Below are positions 11,813 through 23,560 of a DNA stretch of 64,000 nucleotides, one piece after another. This DNA is from Cynocephalus volans (Eukaryota > Chordata > Mammalia > Dermoptera > Cynocephalidae), in NCBI RefSeq assembly GCF_027409185.1, contig NC_084469.1, positions 35,214,793-35,278,792 on the forward strand, written 5' to 3'. Numbering within the stretch: position 1 is the first letter of the stretch; each line of letters begins with the position of its first letter. Position numbers and translations under genes: made by a program. The notes below the pieces were generated by a model that searched no databases, had not been told where the DNA came from, and saw only the letters and a list, made by a program, of their open reading frames with translations.

Positions 11813-14188
11813 AGAATGGGCACGTTCTCGGGAGAGGCCAGAACATATCTATTAATTATTTGTGTTCTTTATGGAGTTTATGGTGGTATTTATTTGTTTA
11901 GACTTTGGGTATCACAGCTTTCTTCATCTGACTGCTGTTCTGTCTTAGAGTTTAGCTGGGCCATCTCCCACTCGCCTTCAGCCCTTCCCTCTCCAACTCT
12001 TTTAAACTTCCATTGTTGTCTTCTCCTAGTAATGATGTTCCTCTCATGTTTAATAGGCCCCTTTCTTCTGGGCATTGATGTGAGTTGATTTGTGGAGGAA
12101 GCCATTCCTCTGCAACACACTTGCACCCATGCACGCCTGTTTCACTTTATAGCTGAGGCTTTCCCCTCTGCACTTGGGGCCCTGCATCCCAATCACAGGG
12201 CAGAACGTCCATTCCCTGAGGAGGATCCTGGATCTGATGGGGATGGCTTCCTGAAGCAAGGGCTGCCACCTGCTTCTCAACTGGAGGGCCTCAAGAATTT
12301 TTTGCAACAGGTAAGAAACCACCTGATTTTCTTCTTCCCTTCCTCATTTCCTCTTTCCACTCTAGGAATCCAGGACTCTGACTTCATTCCCTTTTTAGGA
12401 CTTACACTTTGCCCCAGCTTCTTACTCTCTTGGTCTGTCTTGTTTCTGTTTCATAATTCCCTTCTGGAACTTAGGTGACCAACCCTGGCTCTTACTTCAT
12501 CAGCTCTGCTTCTCTCAGATACCTAGGTCTTTTTCTTTATCAGTCCTCTAGAGAACCTTACTATCTTGTCCCCCCAGCTGCTGGAGAGTGTACCCCAGAA
12601 CAATGAGAACTCCTCTGTTGACCTGTTGCCCCCTAAGTCTGGTGAGTTCCAACTCTGAAGAAGGTTGGGTCTGGGTCCTGGAAAAGATGGGATCTGGTAA
12701 TGATCTTGGTTGAACTTTTAAGAGCTGGCAAAGGTGATAAAGCCTAATAAATGCTAGGTGGTAGGAATTCCTTGACTCTTTGCCCTATTACCTGGTTTTT
12801 GGATTTCTTTCCTTTTTCTAGGTCCTCTAACTGTCCCATCTTGGGAGGAAGCCCCTCAAGTGCCACACCTTCCACCTCCTGTGCATAAAACTAAAGTTCC
12901 CTTAGCCATGGCGTCTAGTCTCTTCCGGGTCCATGAACTTCCCTCATCCAATTCACAAGGCAGTGGTCCCAGCAGTGGCTCCCCAGAGAGAGGTAAGCAG
13001 GTCATGGTTTACCAGGGAGAGAAAGAAGGAAGGTCCTGGGTGTGGAGCCAGCACCCGGAAGTTAAGGCCCTTCAGATTCCTAGGGCCTGGGGAGAGGAGC
13101 CTAGGATGATGACCATTGTTGATATGTCTCTCAGGCGGAGAGGAGCTCACGTCCCCAAGGCAGCTGATGGAGGTGTCCCAGCTGTTACGGCTATACCAGG
13201 CTCGGGGTTGGGGGGCTCTTCCTGCCGAGGATCTGCTGCTGTACCTGAAGAGGCTGGAACACAGAGGGTACAAGCCTGGGAGGGAGGAAGAAGGACTCTG
13301 AGGATGGAATCTGGATTATGGGATCAGGCGGGGAAGATTGGAGTGTGTATTTGGACATTGGGCGGAGTCTTCTGTCCTTTTCTGGGGAGGAGAGTGAGGC
13401 ATGAGATGCAGATCACAAATCTCCTCTCACTGCTACCCACCTTTCAATTTGTCTGTTTCTTTCTGCTGCTTTTCTTTTTTCTTCTAAAAAAAAAAAAATC
13501 TCTTCCCCATGTCTCTCTGCCTTAGTTTTTTCCTCTCTTTACCCTGCAGCTCTAAACAGAATCCTAGGATTTTGGCTAGCTAGTATAACTCATTATTTGA
13601 TTTTACTAATGTCTCCTCCCATTTGATCCCCAGGTCTATCGTGTTGTTGTTATTCTTAAGAGACAGAATTGGGGAGTAGTTATTTCATCCAGTGTTCGGT
13701 AGAGTTGGGGGGAGTATCCCCTCCATCCTCAGACCCTTGATTTGTGTGGCAGGATTGATGGCCGAGGGGATAACATCCCCAGAAGGAACACAGACTCCCG
13801 CTTGGGTGAGATCCCCCGGAAAGAGGTGAGGGAAAGTCGGGCAGGGGCCAGGGGAGGAAAGGGCTCTCACTGACCGGTTCCTTCAGCTCTACACACTTCC
13901 TGGCTGGCTCTGCTGCTCCATTGCCTTGCCCCTCCAGTCCCAACTCCCACGTCTGTCACATGGGCTTTGGTTCTGGTCCTTTCCATGTGTTGAGCTTTTC
14001 CTCGATGGGGTGGGGGGATTGAAAGGATATGACACTAACTTTTTCTTCTCCTCAACTCTCAGATTACCTCCCAGGCTGTCCCTCGCCGCCTTGCTGCAGC
14101 TCGTCAGACTGAAAAACCTCCTGCACGGAAGAAAAGTGGACACCCTGCCCCTAGTAGCATGAGGAGTCGGGGGGGAGTCTGGAGATAA
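8652..14188 (+). CDS. CNTROB: Centrobin, C-terminal half (last ten coding exons)
   Basis: Centrobin is a daughter-centriole coiled-coil protein needed for centriole duplication and stability; it binds tubulin and was first found as a BRCA2 partner. Exons read from splice sites: 8652-8785, 9370-9495, 9722-9884, 10844-11102, 12153-12310, 12578-12641, 12822-12992, 13135-13267, 13753-13825 and 14063-14188 (stop TAA). All introns are GT-AG and the 1407 nt join in one frame, giving 468 residues, about half of the roughly 900 in human. The first three exons are a glutamine/glutamate-rich coiled coil (SELAVQLEQRVTEQLAQAQE). A proline/serine-rich part follows, then a short helical segment (LMEVSQLLRLYQARGWGALP) and the basic C-terminus ending SMRSRGGVWR. 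Upstream exons lie before the window. Identity is recognised from family knowledge and supported by GUCY2D as the next gene. Confidence 0.95.
10290..10790. mobile_element. Old L1-like fragment in a CNTROB intron
   Basis: AT-rich block with AATCCAAACTATTCAGAAAAG, CCAGAAGCAACCACTCTACCAG and TATAAGATCAAAAATAAAC, related in type to 6800-7260. It contains no exon; the acceptor of the next CNTROB exon is at 10842-10843. Confidence 0.4.
11757..11812. repeat. (GAT)n trinucleotide repeat
   Basis: About 18 GAT units, with one GGT variant, inside the CNTROB intron between exons 10844-11102 and 12153-12310. On the other strand it yields a run of histidine codons that is not a real protein. Confidence 0.95.
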
Positions 14189-14262
14189 GTCCTTTCTCCT
14201 CTTCTTTTTTCTCTTGTTGTTGTCGTTGTTATTATTATTTTAATAAATGCCAAATAGTCTAG
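14189..14262 (+). other. CNTROB: CNTROB 3' UTR with poly(A) signal
   Basis: After the TAA at 14186-14188 comes a pyrimidine-rich and (TTG)/(ATT)-rich stretch, with a canonical AATAAA at 14242-14247. A very short 3' UTR ending near 14262 is inferred. No second AATAAA is evident close by. Confidence 0.75.
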
Positions 14263-17200
14263 TCTCTGACTCAGGAATTTGGAAAATGGAAGTTTTGTAG
14301 GAAACTACTTTGTAAAGAACCCTTATTCTGTTTGAATATGTTTTTTATATGTTGTATGTTTATGTTATTTTCTGTGGGAAAAGGCATGAATGCTCTGAAA
14401 GAAGATGGTCTGTGAATAGGTTTTAGAAGTTTGAGTAAGCTAAGGTTCAATGTTTAAAAAGTAAAACCCATGGGGTGATTAACTCTGGTTGGTAGCAGAA
14501 TTATGGATAATTTTTATTTTCTTCTTTATACATTTCTGTATTTTTCAAATTTTCTAAAACAAGTATATGTTACTTTAATAATCAGAAAAAAAAAACCTTT
14601 TAATAAAAGAGTAAGTTATTATGTAAAAAGTGTGAGTAAAAATTTGGTTGTTGGGCAGAGAGTTTTCTCTTTTAAGAGCAGATCATTCTTCCAGGTTGCA
14701 TTAGTGGGATCGAGATGGCAGATTGTGCTCCAGCCAGCAGGCGTGTTATGGCTATAATCTTCACTCTTATGGCTTTCAAGTGTATGTAAAAGACTAGAGT
14801 GCTGGCAAGGAAAAAAAGTCATGTTTACAAAAACTCCCATCCATTCCTCACCAAAATTAACAAAGAAAAACTATGTTAGGGAAGAAGATGACACCTACAT
14901 GAAACTAAGAAAAGCCCCAAATTTATGGTACAAACACTGAAAACACATAGTACAATTTCAGCTAAACTGAAAGAGAATGCCTTGGGACCTCACACGGCCC
15001 TCTGGTTCTGGAACCCAGTGCAGGATGGTGGTGAAGGTGAGTGCAGGGCCTGGTGCTAGTGGGTGTTTGAGGGACAGAGTTGTTAGATTTGGCAAAAAGG
15101 GCAAGGTCCTTCTGTTTGACCCTGAATTATTTAATTAGATCCAGAATAGACAGGATGGGATATAGACTCACACAGTGTTTCATGTTAATAAACGTTTAGG
15201 TTTTATTTCCTTCCTCCTAAGTCACTTTCTAGCCCCCAGGAGAGGGGAAAAGGAAGAGATGCAGATATATGAGCAACAGTTGTGTGGGTTCTTCTGCTCA
15301 GCTCCATCCAGAGCAGCTTGCACCTCAGTCCTGCTCAGGACTACTCTCTCTCGCATGTACAAGCAGAAATGAAAGGCAAACCGGTGCAGGGCTTGCAGCA
15401 GGCCCAGTGGGCTTTTTGAGCTCTACCTGTTTACCCACCCATGGAAATGTTTGCTTTTCTGACTTTTACCTCAAGTGCATAAAATTGGTTTGATCAAACT
15501 CTGATTTGTGGCACACTATCATCATCATTGAGAGATGGTTTTATACTGTTTTTAGAGGTTGGTACAATGAACAGCCAGTTCATTTCTATGTCATTATCTC
15601 CTGCATTCCAGCCTGCAACCACCAGTCAACATGCCCTATATATTTTTTGACATGAAGCACAGTCTGGAGACTATTTCCTTAAACAACTCTCCAAAGGAAA
15701 ATCAGAAAAGGGCACAATGCTGACTTAACTATTTTGTGAGGTAATTGTAGTAAGACAACTTTGATTTTTTTAAATATGTATATCATACCCACACTGAAAG
15801 TCTGTTTCTTCACTGAAGACCACCAAGGAAGCTGGGGAGGAAGAGAAACCCTCAGTCACACAGTCCCCCACTTTTTCCCTCCATAATCATCTTTGGAATA
15901 TTGCGGGGGAGGAAATGAAGGATTTCAGGAGTTCCATAAATACCCACATGCAGAGAAAGTGGGTGCAGCCTTTAAGCTCAGGTTTTACTTGGTTTAGATG
16001 GATATTGATATGGGACTTTGTCTCCTGAGAACTCTCACAGCTGTTTGTGGTTGGGGGTAGGGCAGGTCCTGGTGGTGGAATATATTAGGGTAAGGGCTAA
16101 GATGCTAAAACAAAGAAACCCAGTGGCTTTTGTACAAGGTTTCTTTCCCTGGTTATGATCCAGAGCAGTGGGGTAGTCCTACTCCATGTAGTCACTTAGG
16201 ATCTCAGGTTCCTGCCATCTTGTTGCTCTGCTATCTCCTAGAGCACTATTGTTATTTATGTGGTTAAAGCAAGATCATTGTCCTGGCAAGCAGGGAAAGA
16301 GCTATGTACAGTGTCTTAAGACCCATATCTGGAAATGCCATACATCAATTTTGCTCATATTTCATTGTCAAGACCTTGGTTACATGGCCACATCTGACTG
16401 CAAAGAGACGCAGAAATGTAGCCTAGCTGGGCTGCCACATATGCAGCTGTAACCATTATGCAAGAGCAATGGAAGAAGTAGAATGGATTTTATTGGACAA
16501 CTAGCAGTCTGTCCTATAAACAACTAGTGGGTCTGCCCTTAGAGAACTGAAAACTGGTAATTGCTGAAGACAACATATGCCAATAATTAGTGGTGACTAA
16601 CTTGTGCAGATAATGAAAAAATGCATTGGACATATGTAAATTAGTCCAAGCTGCATAATTGAAGTAAGTTAGCCCCTATAAAACAGAATTAATGCAGGAA
16701 AAAGGAAAGTACTTAAACTCTAATCAGTATTCTCATTAAGAAGAGAAAGGTGGTATTTAAACAAACAAACAAACAAACAAGCAAGCAAGCAAGTAGTCCT
16801 AGAACAAGATTTTTGGATTAAAAAAAAACCTACCGAAAAGCAGAATGGACTCTCCTGGAAACCACATATGTTAGTTAGAAGAAGAATTGGAGAAATCTCC
16901 AAGTTTACAAAAGGGAGAGAATGTTTAAATTATGAGAGAAATGATAGGAAAAGAATAGATCCAGGAGAACAGATATCTAGAAGGAGAAAATACAGTAATA
17001 AAGAAATAAAAGAAAGTTCTGATTCTCAAAGTATGTTTGAATAGATAATTTGAAGGGCTGTTCTTCTAAATCACAACTAGATCCTGATGTTATGTCAAAC
17101 ATTTTTAAATGCATTATTGGGCTTGCTAGAAAGTAAGGGAAATTGAACTTGTATTTCTAGCAGTAAGGTAGGCCTAGGTAACACAGCTGACCTTCCTGCT
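14263..17200. other. Intergenic DNA with weak repeat traces
   Basis: No exon-like open frame with splice sites was found. Bases 16090-16450 look like an old medium-reiteration repeat (CAGTGGCTTTTGTACAAGG; CAGGTTCCTGCCATCTTGTTG), family not assigned. A CAAA/CAAG tetranucleotide run lies at 16760-16795. The rest is A/T-rich and unassigned. Confidence 0.4.
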
Positions 17201-17985
17201 GAAATAACTAAAAAATGTTAGATAAAAAATTAGCAACAATCAGAAAAGGTAATTTAGAAGTCTTAAATTACCTAGGAACAAATCCAAAGATGTGCAAAAC
17301 GAGTATGCAGAAAATTATAAAACTTGACTTAAAGACATTGGGTCAAGGGGTTTGGATCCCCATACTGACCAGCCGCCAAAATAAATAAATAAATAAAAAT
17401 AAAAACATTAATGGAGACATAAATAAATTGAGGGACAAGAAGATTCAGTGTCATAAAGATGTATGTCTCTCCAAATTGAACTATACATTTAAAGCAAGTT
17501 CAATTAAAATCTCAAAGAGATTTTTCATGGAACTTGACAACCTGATTTTAAAATGTATTTGGGAAGAGAAAAAGGCCAAGAAAAGCTCAAGACCCTCTTG
17601 AAGAGCAAGATGTGGAGACTTGCCTTATGAGATACTAAAATTTACTGTAAAGCTATAATAATTAAAACCATGTGGTATTGACACAGGTATAGAATAATTG
17701 ACCAATGGAATAGAAGAGAGCCTAGAAACAGACCGATACATATTGGGAACTTTGCTGTCTGACAAGAGGAATCATTGCATATGTGTGGGGAAAGGATACA
17801 ATATTTAATAAGAGTGATGAGAAAATTGTTTATCTGGAGGGAATAAAATTAAATTTTTGACCTCTGTCATCAGCACAAAATTTAATTCTAGATAAATTGA
17901 GAATTTAAATAAAAAAAGCAAAATTTTGAGACTTTTGGAAGAAAATATAGGAGAATAATTTTCTGATCTTGGAGGTAGAAAAAGG
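17200..17985 (+). mobile_element. Old sense L1 fragment (ORF2 C-terminal part)
   Basis: Decayed L1 ORF2: CATTTAAAGCAAGTTCAAT, AACCATGTGGTATTGACAC, ATTGACCAATGGAATAGAA and GAACTTTGCTGTCTGACAA are typical landmarks in order. Many stops are present. It is interrupted by a SINE fragment at 17341-17405 and ended by the antisense L1 that starts at 17986. Confidence 0.75.
17341..17405 (+). mobile_element. 5'-truncated tRNA-Ile-like SINE
   Basis: Only the 3' half remains: GGGTCAAGGGGTTTGGATCC, CCATACTGACCAGCCGCC, then an (AAAT)n tail. It lies inside the old L1. Confidence 0.8.
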
Positions 17986-20112
17986 ATTTTTTTTATTAAT
18001 TTAATTTTATTTTGTCAATATACAATGTGGTTGATTATTGTGGCCCATTACCGAAACTTCCCTCCCTCCTCCATCTCCCCCTGCCAACAACCTCCTTTTT
18101 GTTTGCTCATCATATCAACTTCAAGAAATTGTAATTGTTGTGTCTTCTTCCCTCCACTGCCCCCCCAGGTTATTTGTGTATTTATTTATTTATTTTTAGC
18201 TGCCACAAATAAGTGAGAACATGTGATATTTCTCTTTCTGTGCCTGACTTGTTTCACTTAATGTAATTCTCTCTAGGTCCACCCATGTTGTTGCAAATGG
18301 CAGTATTTCATTCTTTTCTATAGGAGAGTAGTATTCCATCATGTAGATATACCACATTTTCTGTATCCACTCATCTGATGATGGATATTTGGGCTGGTTC
18401 CAACTCTTGGCTATTGTAAAGAGTGCTGCAATGAACATTGGGGAACAGGTATACCTTCGACTTGATGATTTGCATTCCTCTGGGTATATTCCCAGCAGTG
18501 GGATAGCTGGGTCATATGGTAGATCTATCTGCAATTGTTTGAGGAACCTCCATACCATTTTCCATAGAGGCTGCACCATTTTGCAGTCCCACCAATAATG
18601 TATGAGAGTTCTTTTTTCTCCGCAACCTCGCCAGCATTTATCATTCACAGTCTTTTGGATATTAGCCATCCTAACTGGGGTGAGATGGTATTTCAGTGTG
18701 GTTTTGATTTGCATTTCCTGAATGCTGAGTGATGTTGAGCATTTTTTCGTGTGTCTGTTGGCCATTCGTATATCTTCCTTTGAGAAATGCCTATTTAGCT
18801 CTTTTGCCCATTTTTTAATTGGGTTACTTGTTTTTTTCTTGTAAAGTTGTTTGAGTTCCTTGTATATTCTGGATATTAATCCTTTGTCAGATGTATATTT
18901 TGGAAATATTTTCTCCCACTCTGTTGGTTGTCTTTTAACTCTGTTAATTGTTTCTTTTGCTGTGCAGAAGCTCTTTAGTTTGATATAATCCCATTTGTTT
19001 ATTTTTCTTTTGGTTGCCCGTGCTTTTGAGGTCATATTCATGAAGTCTGTGTCCAGTCCTACTTCCTGAAGTGTTTCTCCTATGTTTTCTTTAAGAAGTT
19101 ATATTGTTTCAGGGTGTATATTTAATTCTTTAATCCATTTTGAGTTGACTTTAGTGTATGGTGAAAGGTATGGGTCTAGTTTCATTCTCCTGCATATGGA
19201 TATCCAGTTATCCCAGCACCATTTGCTGAAGAGGCAATCTCTTCCCCAGTGTATAGGCTTGGTGCCTTTGTCAAAGATCAGATGGCTGTAGGTGTGTGGG
19301 TTGATTTCTGGATTCTCTGTTCTATTCCATTGATCAGTGTGTCTGTTTTTATGCCAGTACCATACTGTTTTGGTTATTATAGCTTTGTAGTATAGTTTAA
19401 AGTGAGGTAGTGTTATGCCTCCAGCTTTATTTTTTTTGCTCAGCGTTGCTTTGGCTATGCGTGGTCTTTTGTTATTCCATTCAAATGTCTGGATAGTTCT
19501 TTCCATTTCTGAGAAAAATGTCATTGAGATTTTGATGGGGATTGCATTGACTTTGTATATCACTTTGGGTAGTATGGACATTTTCACAATGTTGATTCTT
19601 CCAATCCAAGAGCATGGGATATCTTTCCATCTTCTTGTATCCTCTAATTTCTCTCAGCAGTGGTTTGTAGTTCTCATTATAGAGATTTTTCACATCCTTG
19701 ATTAACTCAATTCCTAAGTATTTTATTTTTTTGGTGGCTAGTGTAAATGGGCAAGCTTTCTTGATTTCTCTTTCTGCATGTTCACTATTGGAGAATAGAA
19801 ATGCTACTGAGTTTTGTGTGTTGATTTTGTATCCTGCTACTGTGCTGAAATCATTTGTCAACTCCAAGAGTTTTTTTGTAGAGGCTTTAGGCTGTTTGAT
19901 ATATAGGATCATGTCATCTGCAAACAGGGACAGTTTGACTTCATCTTTTCCAATCTGGATGCCCTTTATTTCCTTCTCTTCTCTGATTGCTCTGGCTAGT
20001 ACTTCCAACACTATGTTGAATAGGAGTGCTGAGAGTGGGCATCCTTGTCTAGTTCCTGTTCTTAAAGGAAAAATTTTCAGCTTTTCCCCATTCAGGGGAA
20101 AAGCTGAAAATT
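17986..20112 (-). mobile_element. 5'-truncated LINE-1, antisense, ending in a hairpin
   Basis: A T run at the left end is followed by the 3' UTR (pyrimidine-rich CCCTCCCTCCTCCATCTCCC) and ORF2 read on the minus strand. Open pieces are 20011-19481 (reverse transcriptase with [15 protein letters not shown]), 19587-19099 ([18 protein letters not shown]) and 19041-18196 (C-terminal part, [18 protein letters not shown], ending [20 protein letters not shown] and ICGS). The 20 aa around FADD match the young L1 family of 1-4230. Frameshifts separate the pieces. The insertion is cut 5' within the reverse transcriptase region and ends in an 18-bp inverted repeat at 20072-20112. Confidence 0.93.
20072..20112. 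repeat. Perfect 18-bp inverted repeat, 5-nt loop, at L1 5' junction
   Basis: The left arm AATTTTCAGCTTTTCCCC (20072-20089) is native L1 sequence (compare about 132-146). The loop is ATTCA. The right arm at 20095-20112 is its exact reverse complement. Native L1 would continue CAGGATGATATTGG, so the right arm replaces it. This fits fold-back priming by the first-strand cDNA during insertion. Confidence 0.9.
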
Positions 20113-21180
20113 CCGCATCCAGATTTTACCTTCTAAATACTGTTCTCTGCTGAAAAAAGGAACCAGGGCTCCTTGCAGAAATGACTGACTTCAGGTCTGG
20201 GACAGGGAAGGTACAAGATAAACCCAGAAAAATCTCATTGAGGTGGAAAGTAAGGATGTGCTCAAAGAACGATAGGGACAGAGCAAAAATAGCACAGAAG
20301 CCACTGGAAGGGCTCTATTGGCCTCTATAAATTGAGCATCAAAATAGATCATGATATTAAGGGATTATGATACATTGAATGACATAGGAAATCATGAGTG
20401 AGTCCCTATGAATATAAGTAAGTTAATAAATTGAAAGTTTGATGAGATATAGGATATTTATACAGTTTTTAAAGTGAGCCCCCCCAACACACAAAAGATT
20501 TATTAATTACAATAGAGGAAAGAGTACTTTTATAGCAGAGAACTCTGGCTGAACCACCTCAATCAAGTGATCTAAGTGAACATCAATAAGAAGTGGGTCA
20601 AATCTAAATCATGCACCACCTGATACAATACAAGGGGAAGAAAACAGCATTTCTTTTACATTCCTGACAAAGATCCATAACCTGAATTTAACAGTGAATC
20701 AGACACACCCAAACTGTGGGACACTCTTCAAAATTATTGGCCTGCAATTTTCAAAATTGTCAACGTCATGAAAGCCAAGAAAAAGAGGAAACGTTCCAGA
20801 CCAGAACTGACTAAAGAGATCTGAAAACTAAATGAAGCACATGATTCTAAACAAGAACATTTTGGTATGTAGCGCTTTAGTGGGACAACTGGTGAAATTT
20901 GAATAAGATTTGAGGGTTAGATGGTAGTGATGGATCAATGTTAATTTTCTGATTTTGGTGTCTGTGTTGTGGTTATGTAGGACAGTCTCCTTGTTTGCGA
21001 GAAACAAGACACTGAAGCATTTGGAGGTAATGAGGCTTCTTAATGGCAACTTGCTCTCAAATGATTCATGAAAAAAAGTTATTTATATTGTACTTGCAAC
21101 TTTCTATACAGTTTTGAACTGATTTATTTAAACCAATATGTTTACACCCAACAAAATAAACTTAAAAAATATCATTTATA
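20113..21180 (+). mobile_element. Old L1-3'-end-like repeat
   Basis: A block with AATCTCATTGAGGTGGAAAG, GGATCATGATATTAAG-type sequence, AACAGTGAATCAGACACACC and GGTGAAATTTGAATAAGAT looks like the 3' region of an old L1 family. Orientation is taken from similarity to such 3' ends. Family and exact limits are not certain. Confidence 0.45.
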
Positions 21181-21290
21181 TTGCATGAAATACGTAGGGA
21201 GAAATCTAGTAAAAGATAAGCAAAACTTCCATGGAGGAAAAAACTAACCTGGCAAGAATTAACTTTAAACTGATTAGGAATACCTACATC

Positions 21291-21470
21291 AGGGCCGGCC
21301 TGTGGCTCACTTGGGAGAGTGTGGTGCTGATGGCACCAAGGCCGCGGGTTTGGATCCCTATATAGGGATGGCCAGTTGGCTCACTTGGGGGAGCGTGGTG
21401 CTGACAACACCAAGTCAAGGGTTAAGATCCCCTTACCAGTCATCTTTCTGAAAAAAAAAAAAAAAAAAAA
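21291..21470 (+). mobile_element. tRNA-Ile-like SINE, dimer
   Basis: Sense dimer GGGCCGGCCTGTGGCTCAC followed by GGATGGCCAGTTGGCTCAC, with GATCCCCTTACCAGTCATC and a 20-base A tail. Target duplication AGGAATACCTACATC (21276-21290) and AGGAATACCTGCATC (21471-21485), one mismatch in 15. Confidence 0.95.
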
Positions 21471-21485
21471 AGGAATACCTGCATC

Positions 21486-23004
21486 GTGTGGTAAAATGAA
21501 AAGAGAATCAATCCACACCAAACTCAGGATAGTGGTAACTGCTGGAGTGAGGGAGAAAGTGATATGATGGAGAGGACACACAGGGTCTTCAGGGTGCAGG
21601 TAATTTCCCCAGCTGACTGGTGATTAAAAATATATTTATTGTTGTGCTTTATAATCTATACACACATATTACATGTATTTCTTCTTATATATCAAATACC
21701 TCTGAGTAAGAAAAGAAAATATGTATTAGTGCATTTGTTAGAAAGATAAACTATGTATGTAATATAACTATATATGTAAAACTATATGTGTATGTGTGTA
21801 TGTATGTGTCCATACATATTTATAAAATGCATAGAGAAAGGAATATTAAGAAACCCACTAACAAAAACAAAATGTCTTAGATGAATGTATGTTGCACACA
21901 AGGCAAATTAAGTTGCCAACAAGGGAAAACAGCAAGGAAACAGAAGAGTGTGCCAGTTCTGTGGAAAGTTGCTGCTGTGAAACTACAGGAAAAACACCAA
22001 GAGCTAGTGCTATGCAAAAGCTTAGAGAACTGGTGACAGCAAAGTAGGAGAGGACATGCTTTAGAGGAAGAATAAGACATCTTACAGCTGAAAAGCACCT
22101 GTAATGCTCTATAATTCATGTTCTCTGTAAATCTTCAAATTCTCTTAAATAGCATCTTAAGAGTGTGGTTCCTTTTATTTGGGTGCAAAAAAAGCTTTGC
22201 ATTTAAGGTGTAAATGTTTGAAATATACTGTAATTTTTATGATTCTCTCTGGCATTTCTTTTTTTTTTTTGATATATCAGGAGGCTCAGAAAGGGTGGAA
22301 GCAGCCTGGGCCTCCCTTGTCTTCTGAGCTGCTCTTACTAGTACTTTTATTTTTCATTTGGTACCATTCTTCACTGTTTGAATTTTATTTTTACCATGTG
22401 CATGGATTTTTTCTTTAAAAACTATAGTGTACCCCCCTGAAATCCACATCCAGACAAGCCATGACTAAGTAGCTGCCGGAAGCCCCCTGGGCTCCCCTGT
22501 CGGAATGAGGGGGATGCCACAGGCCTCGACCATGCCCTCCCTCCTTCCTTTTCCTCCCGCCCTATCCTCTATCCCTTCCCTTTCTCCCTCCCCCTCTCCC
22601 AACTGCTATGCAACATCTTAGAATGTAAAAAATAATAAATAAATAATGTAATAATAATGTCTGATGGTCAAGAATGGGTGAGTACAATATCTGTATCTGT
22701 GCTGAAATGATTTCAGACTGGCTCTAGGCTCTAAAGCCGGGATTTCTGACCAGATGGTTTGGCCTCAGCACTGGTGGTTGTAGTTGCACAAGGTCAGTGC
22801 AGGAAGTCTGTGCTGGTGATGACACTCAGAGCCTCCACCCCTGCCTTTTCAGCAACAGCAGGCTGATTGGGGAGGAAGAACCATCAACGGCCAAAAATTG
22901 AGCATTTGTGTGCATCATGTTGTTAGGGGTTCTATGCACTGGGTATGGGAGGGGTGCGTATCTTTGGTGAGGATTGATATGGGAAATGACTATTTATATA
23001 TTTG
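21486..23004. other. Intergenic, mostly unassigned
   Basis: Contains a TATG/TGTA-rich microsatellite near 21770-21820. A C/T-rich block at 22440-22640 ends GCAACATCTTAGAATG followed by an A-rich tail, and shares short blocks with 29985-30050. No exon seen. Confidence 0.4.
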
Positions 23005-23560
23005 TACGTTGTATTAGGGTTCTTCAGAGAAACAGAACAACAGGACGTGTATGTGTGTGTATATACATGTATTTGTATATACCTGTGTATATATATATGT
23101 GTGTGTGTGTATACGAGTCTACTTCAAAAAGTTTGTGGAAAAATGGAATTAAAAGATACTGCGCAAGATAGCCAGAAAAGATCTTGAATGTTATGACCAC
23201 AAGGAAATGATAAATGTTTAGAGGATAGATATGCTAACTGTTCTGATGGGATCATTATACAGTATATGTATGTATTGAAACAAACTACCTCATAAAAATG
23301 TACAATGAAAAATAAATAAATAAAATTTAAAAAAATAAAAATAAGAATATATAGTACGAATCTTTCCATGAACTTTTTGAGGATCTGTGTGTGTGTGTGT
23401 GCGTGTGTGTGTTTGTTTATCTATATATGTATGTGTATATATTTTCATATCTATAAATGGAAAGAGAGGTCTATTTTAAGAAACTGGCTCATGCAATTGT
23501 GACTTGGCAAAGCCAAAATCTGCAGGGAAGATCCAAGGAAGAGTTGCGGTTCTTGTAAAT
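23005..23560 (+). mobile_element. Medium-reiteration repeat interrupted by nested elements
   Basis: Starts with GTATTAGGGTTCTTCAGAGA and AACAGAACAACAGGACGTG and resumes at 23460 with GGAAAGAGAGGTCTATTTTA, AAACTGGCTCATGCAATTG and CCAAAATCTGCAGGGAAG. That order is typical of one common mammalian repeat, whose internal TA/TG tract is here expanded and invaded by a mariner-like element and an L1 3' end. Family name not assigned. Confidence 0.6.
23115..23383. mobile_element. Mariner-like inverted-repeat element with an L1 3' end inside
   Basis: Terminal inverted repeats: CTTCAAAAAGTTTGTGGAAA at 23122-23141 and TTTCCATGAACTTTTTGAGG at 23363-23382, matching at 17 of 20 positions when one is reversed. 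Between them, about 23165-23340, is a short L1 3'-end-like tail (GACCACAAGGAAATGATAAA; an AAAATAAATAAATAAAAT tail). The pair sits within a TG repeat. The class is inferred from the ends; no transposase is present. Confidence 0.65.

Noticed and set aside
11634..11846. Minus-strand ORF with 17 consecutive histidines
   Set aside because: Translation of the (GAT)n repeat in a CNTROB intron.
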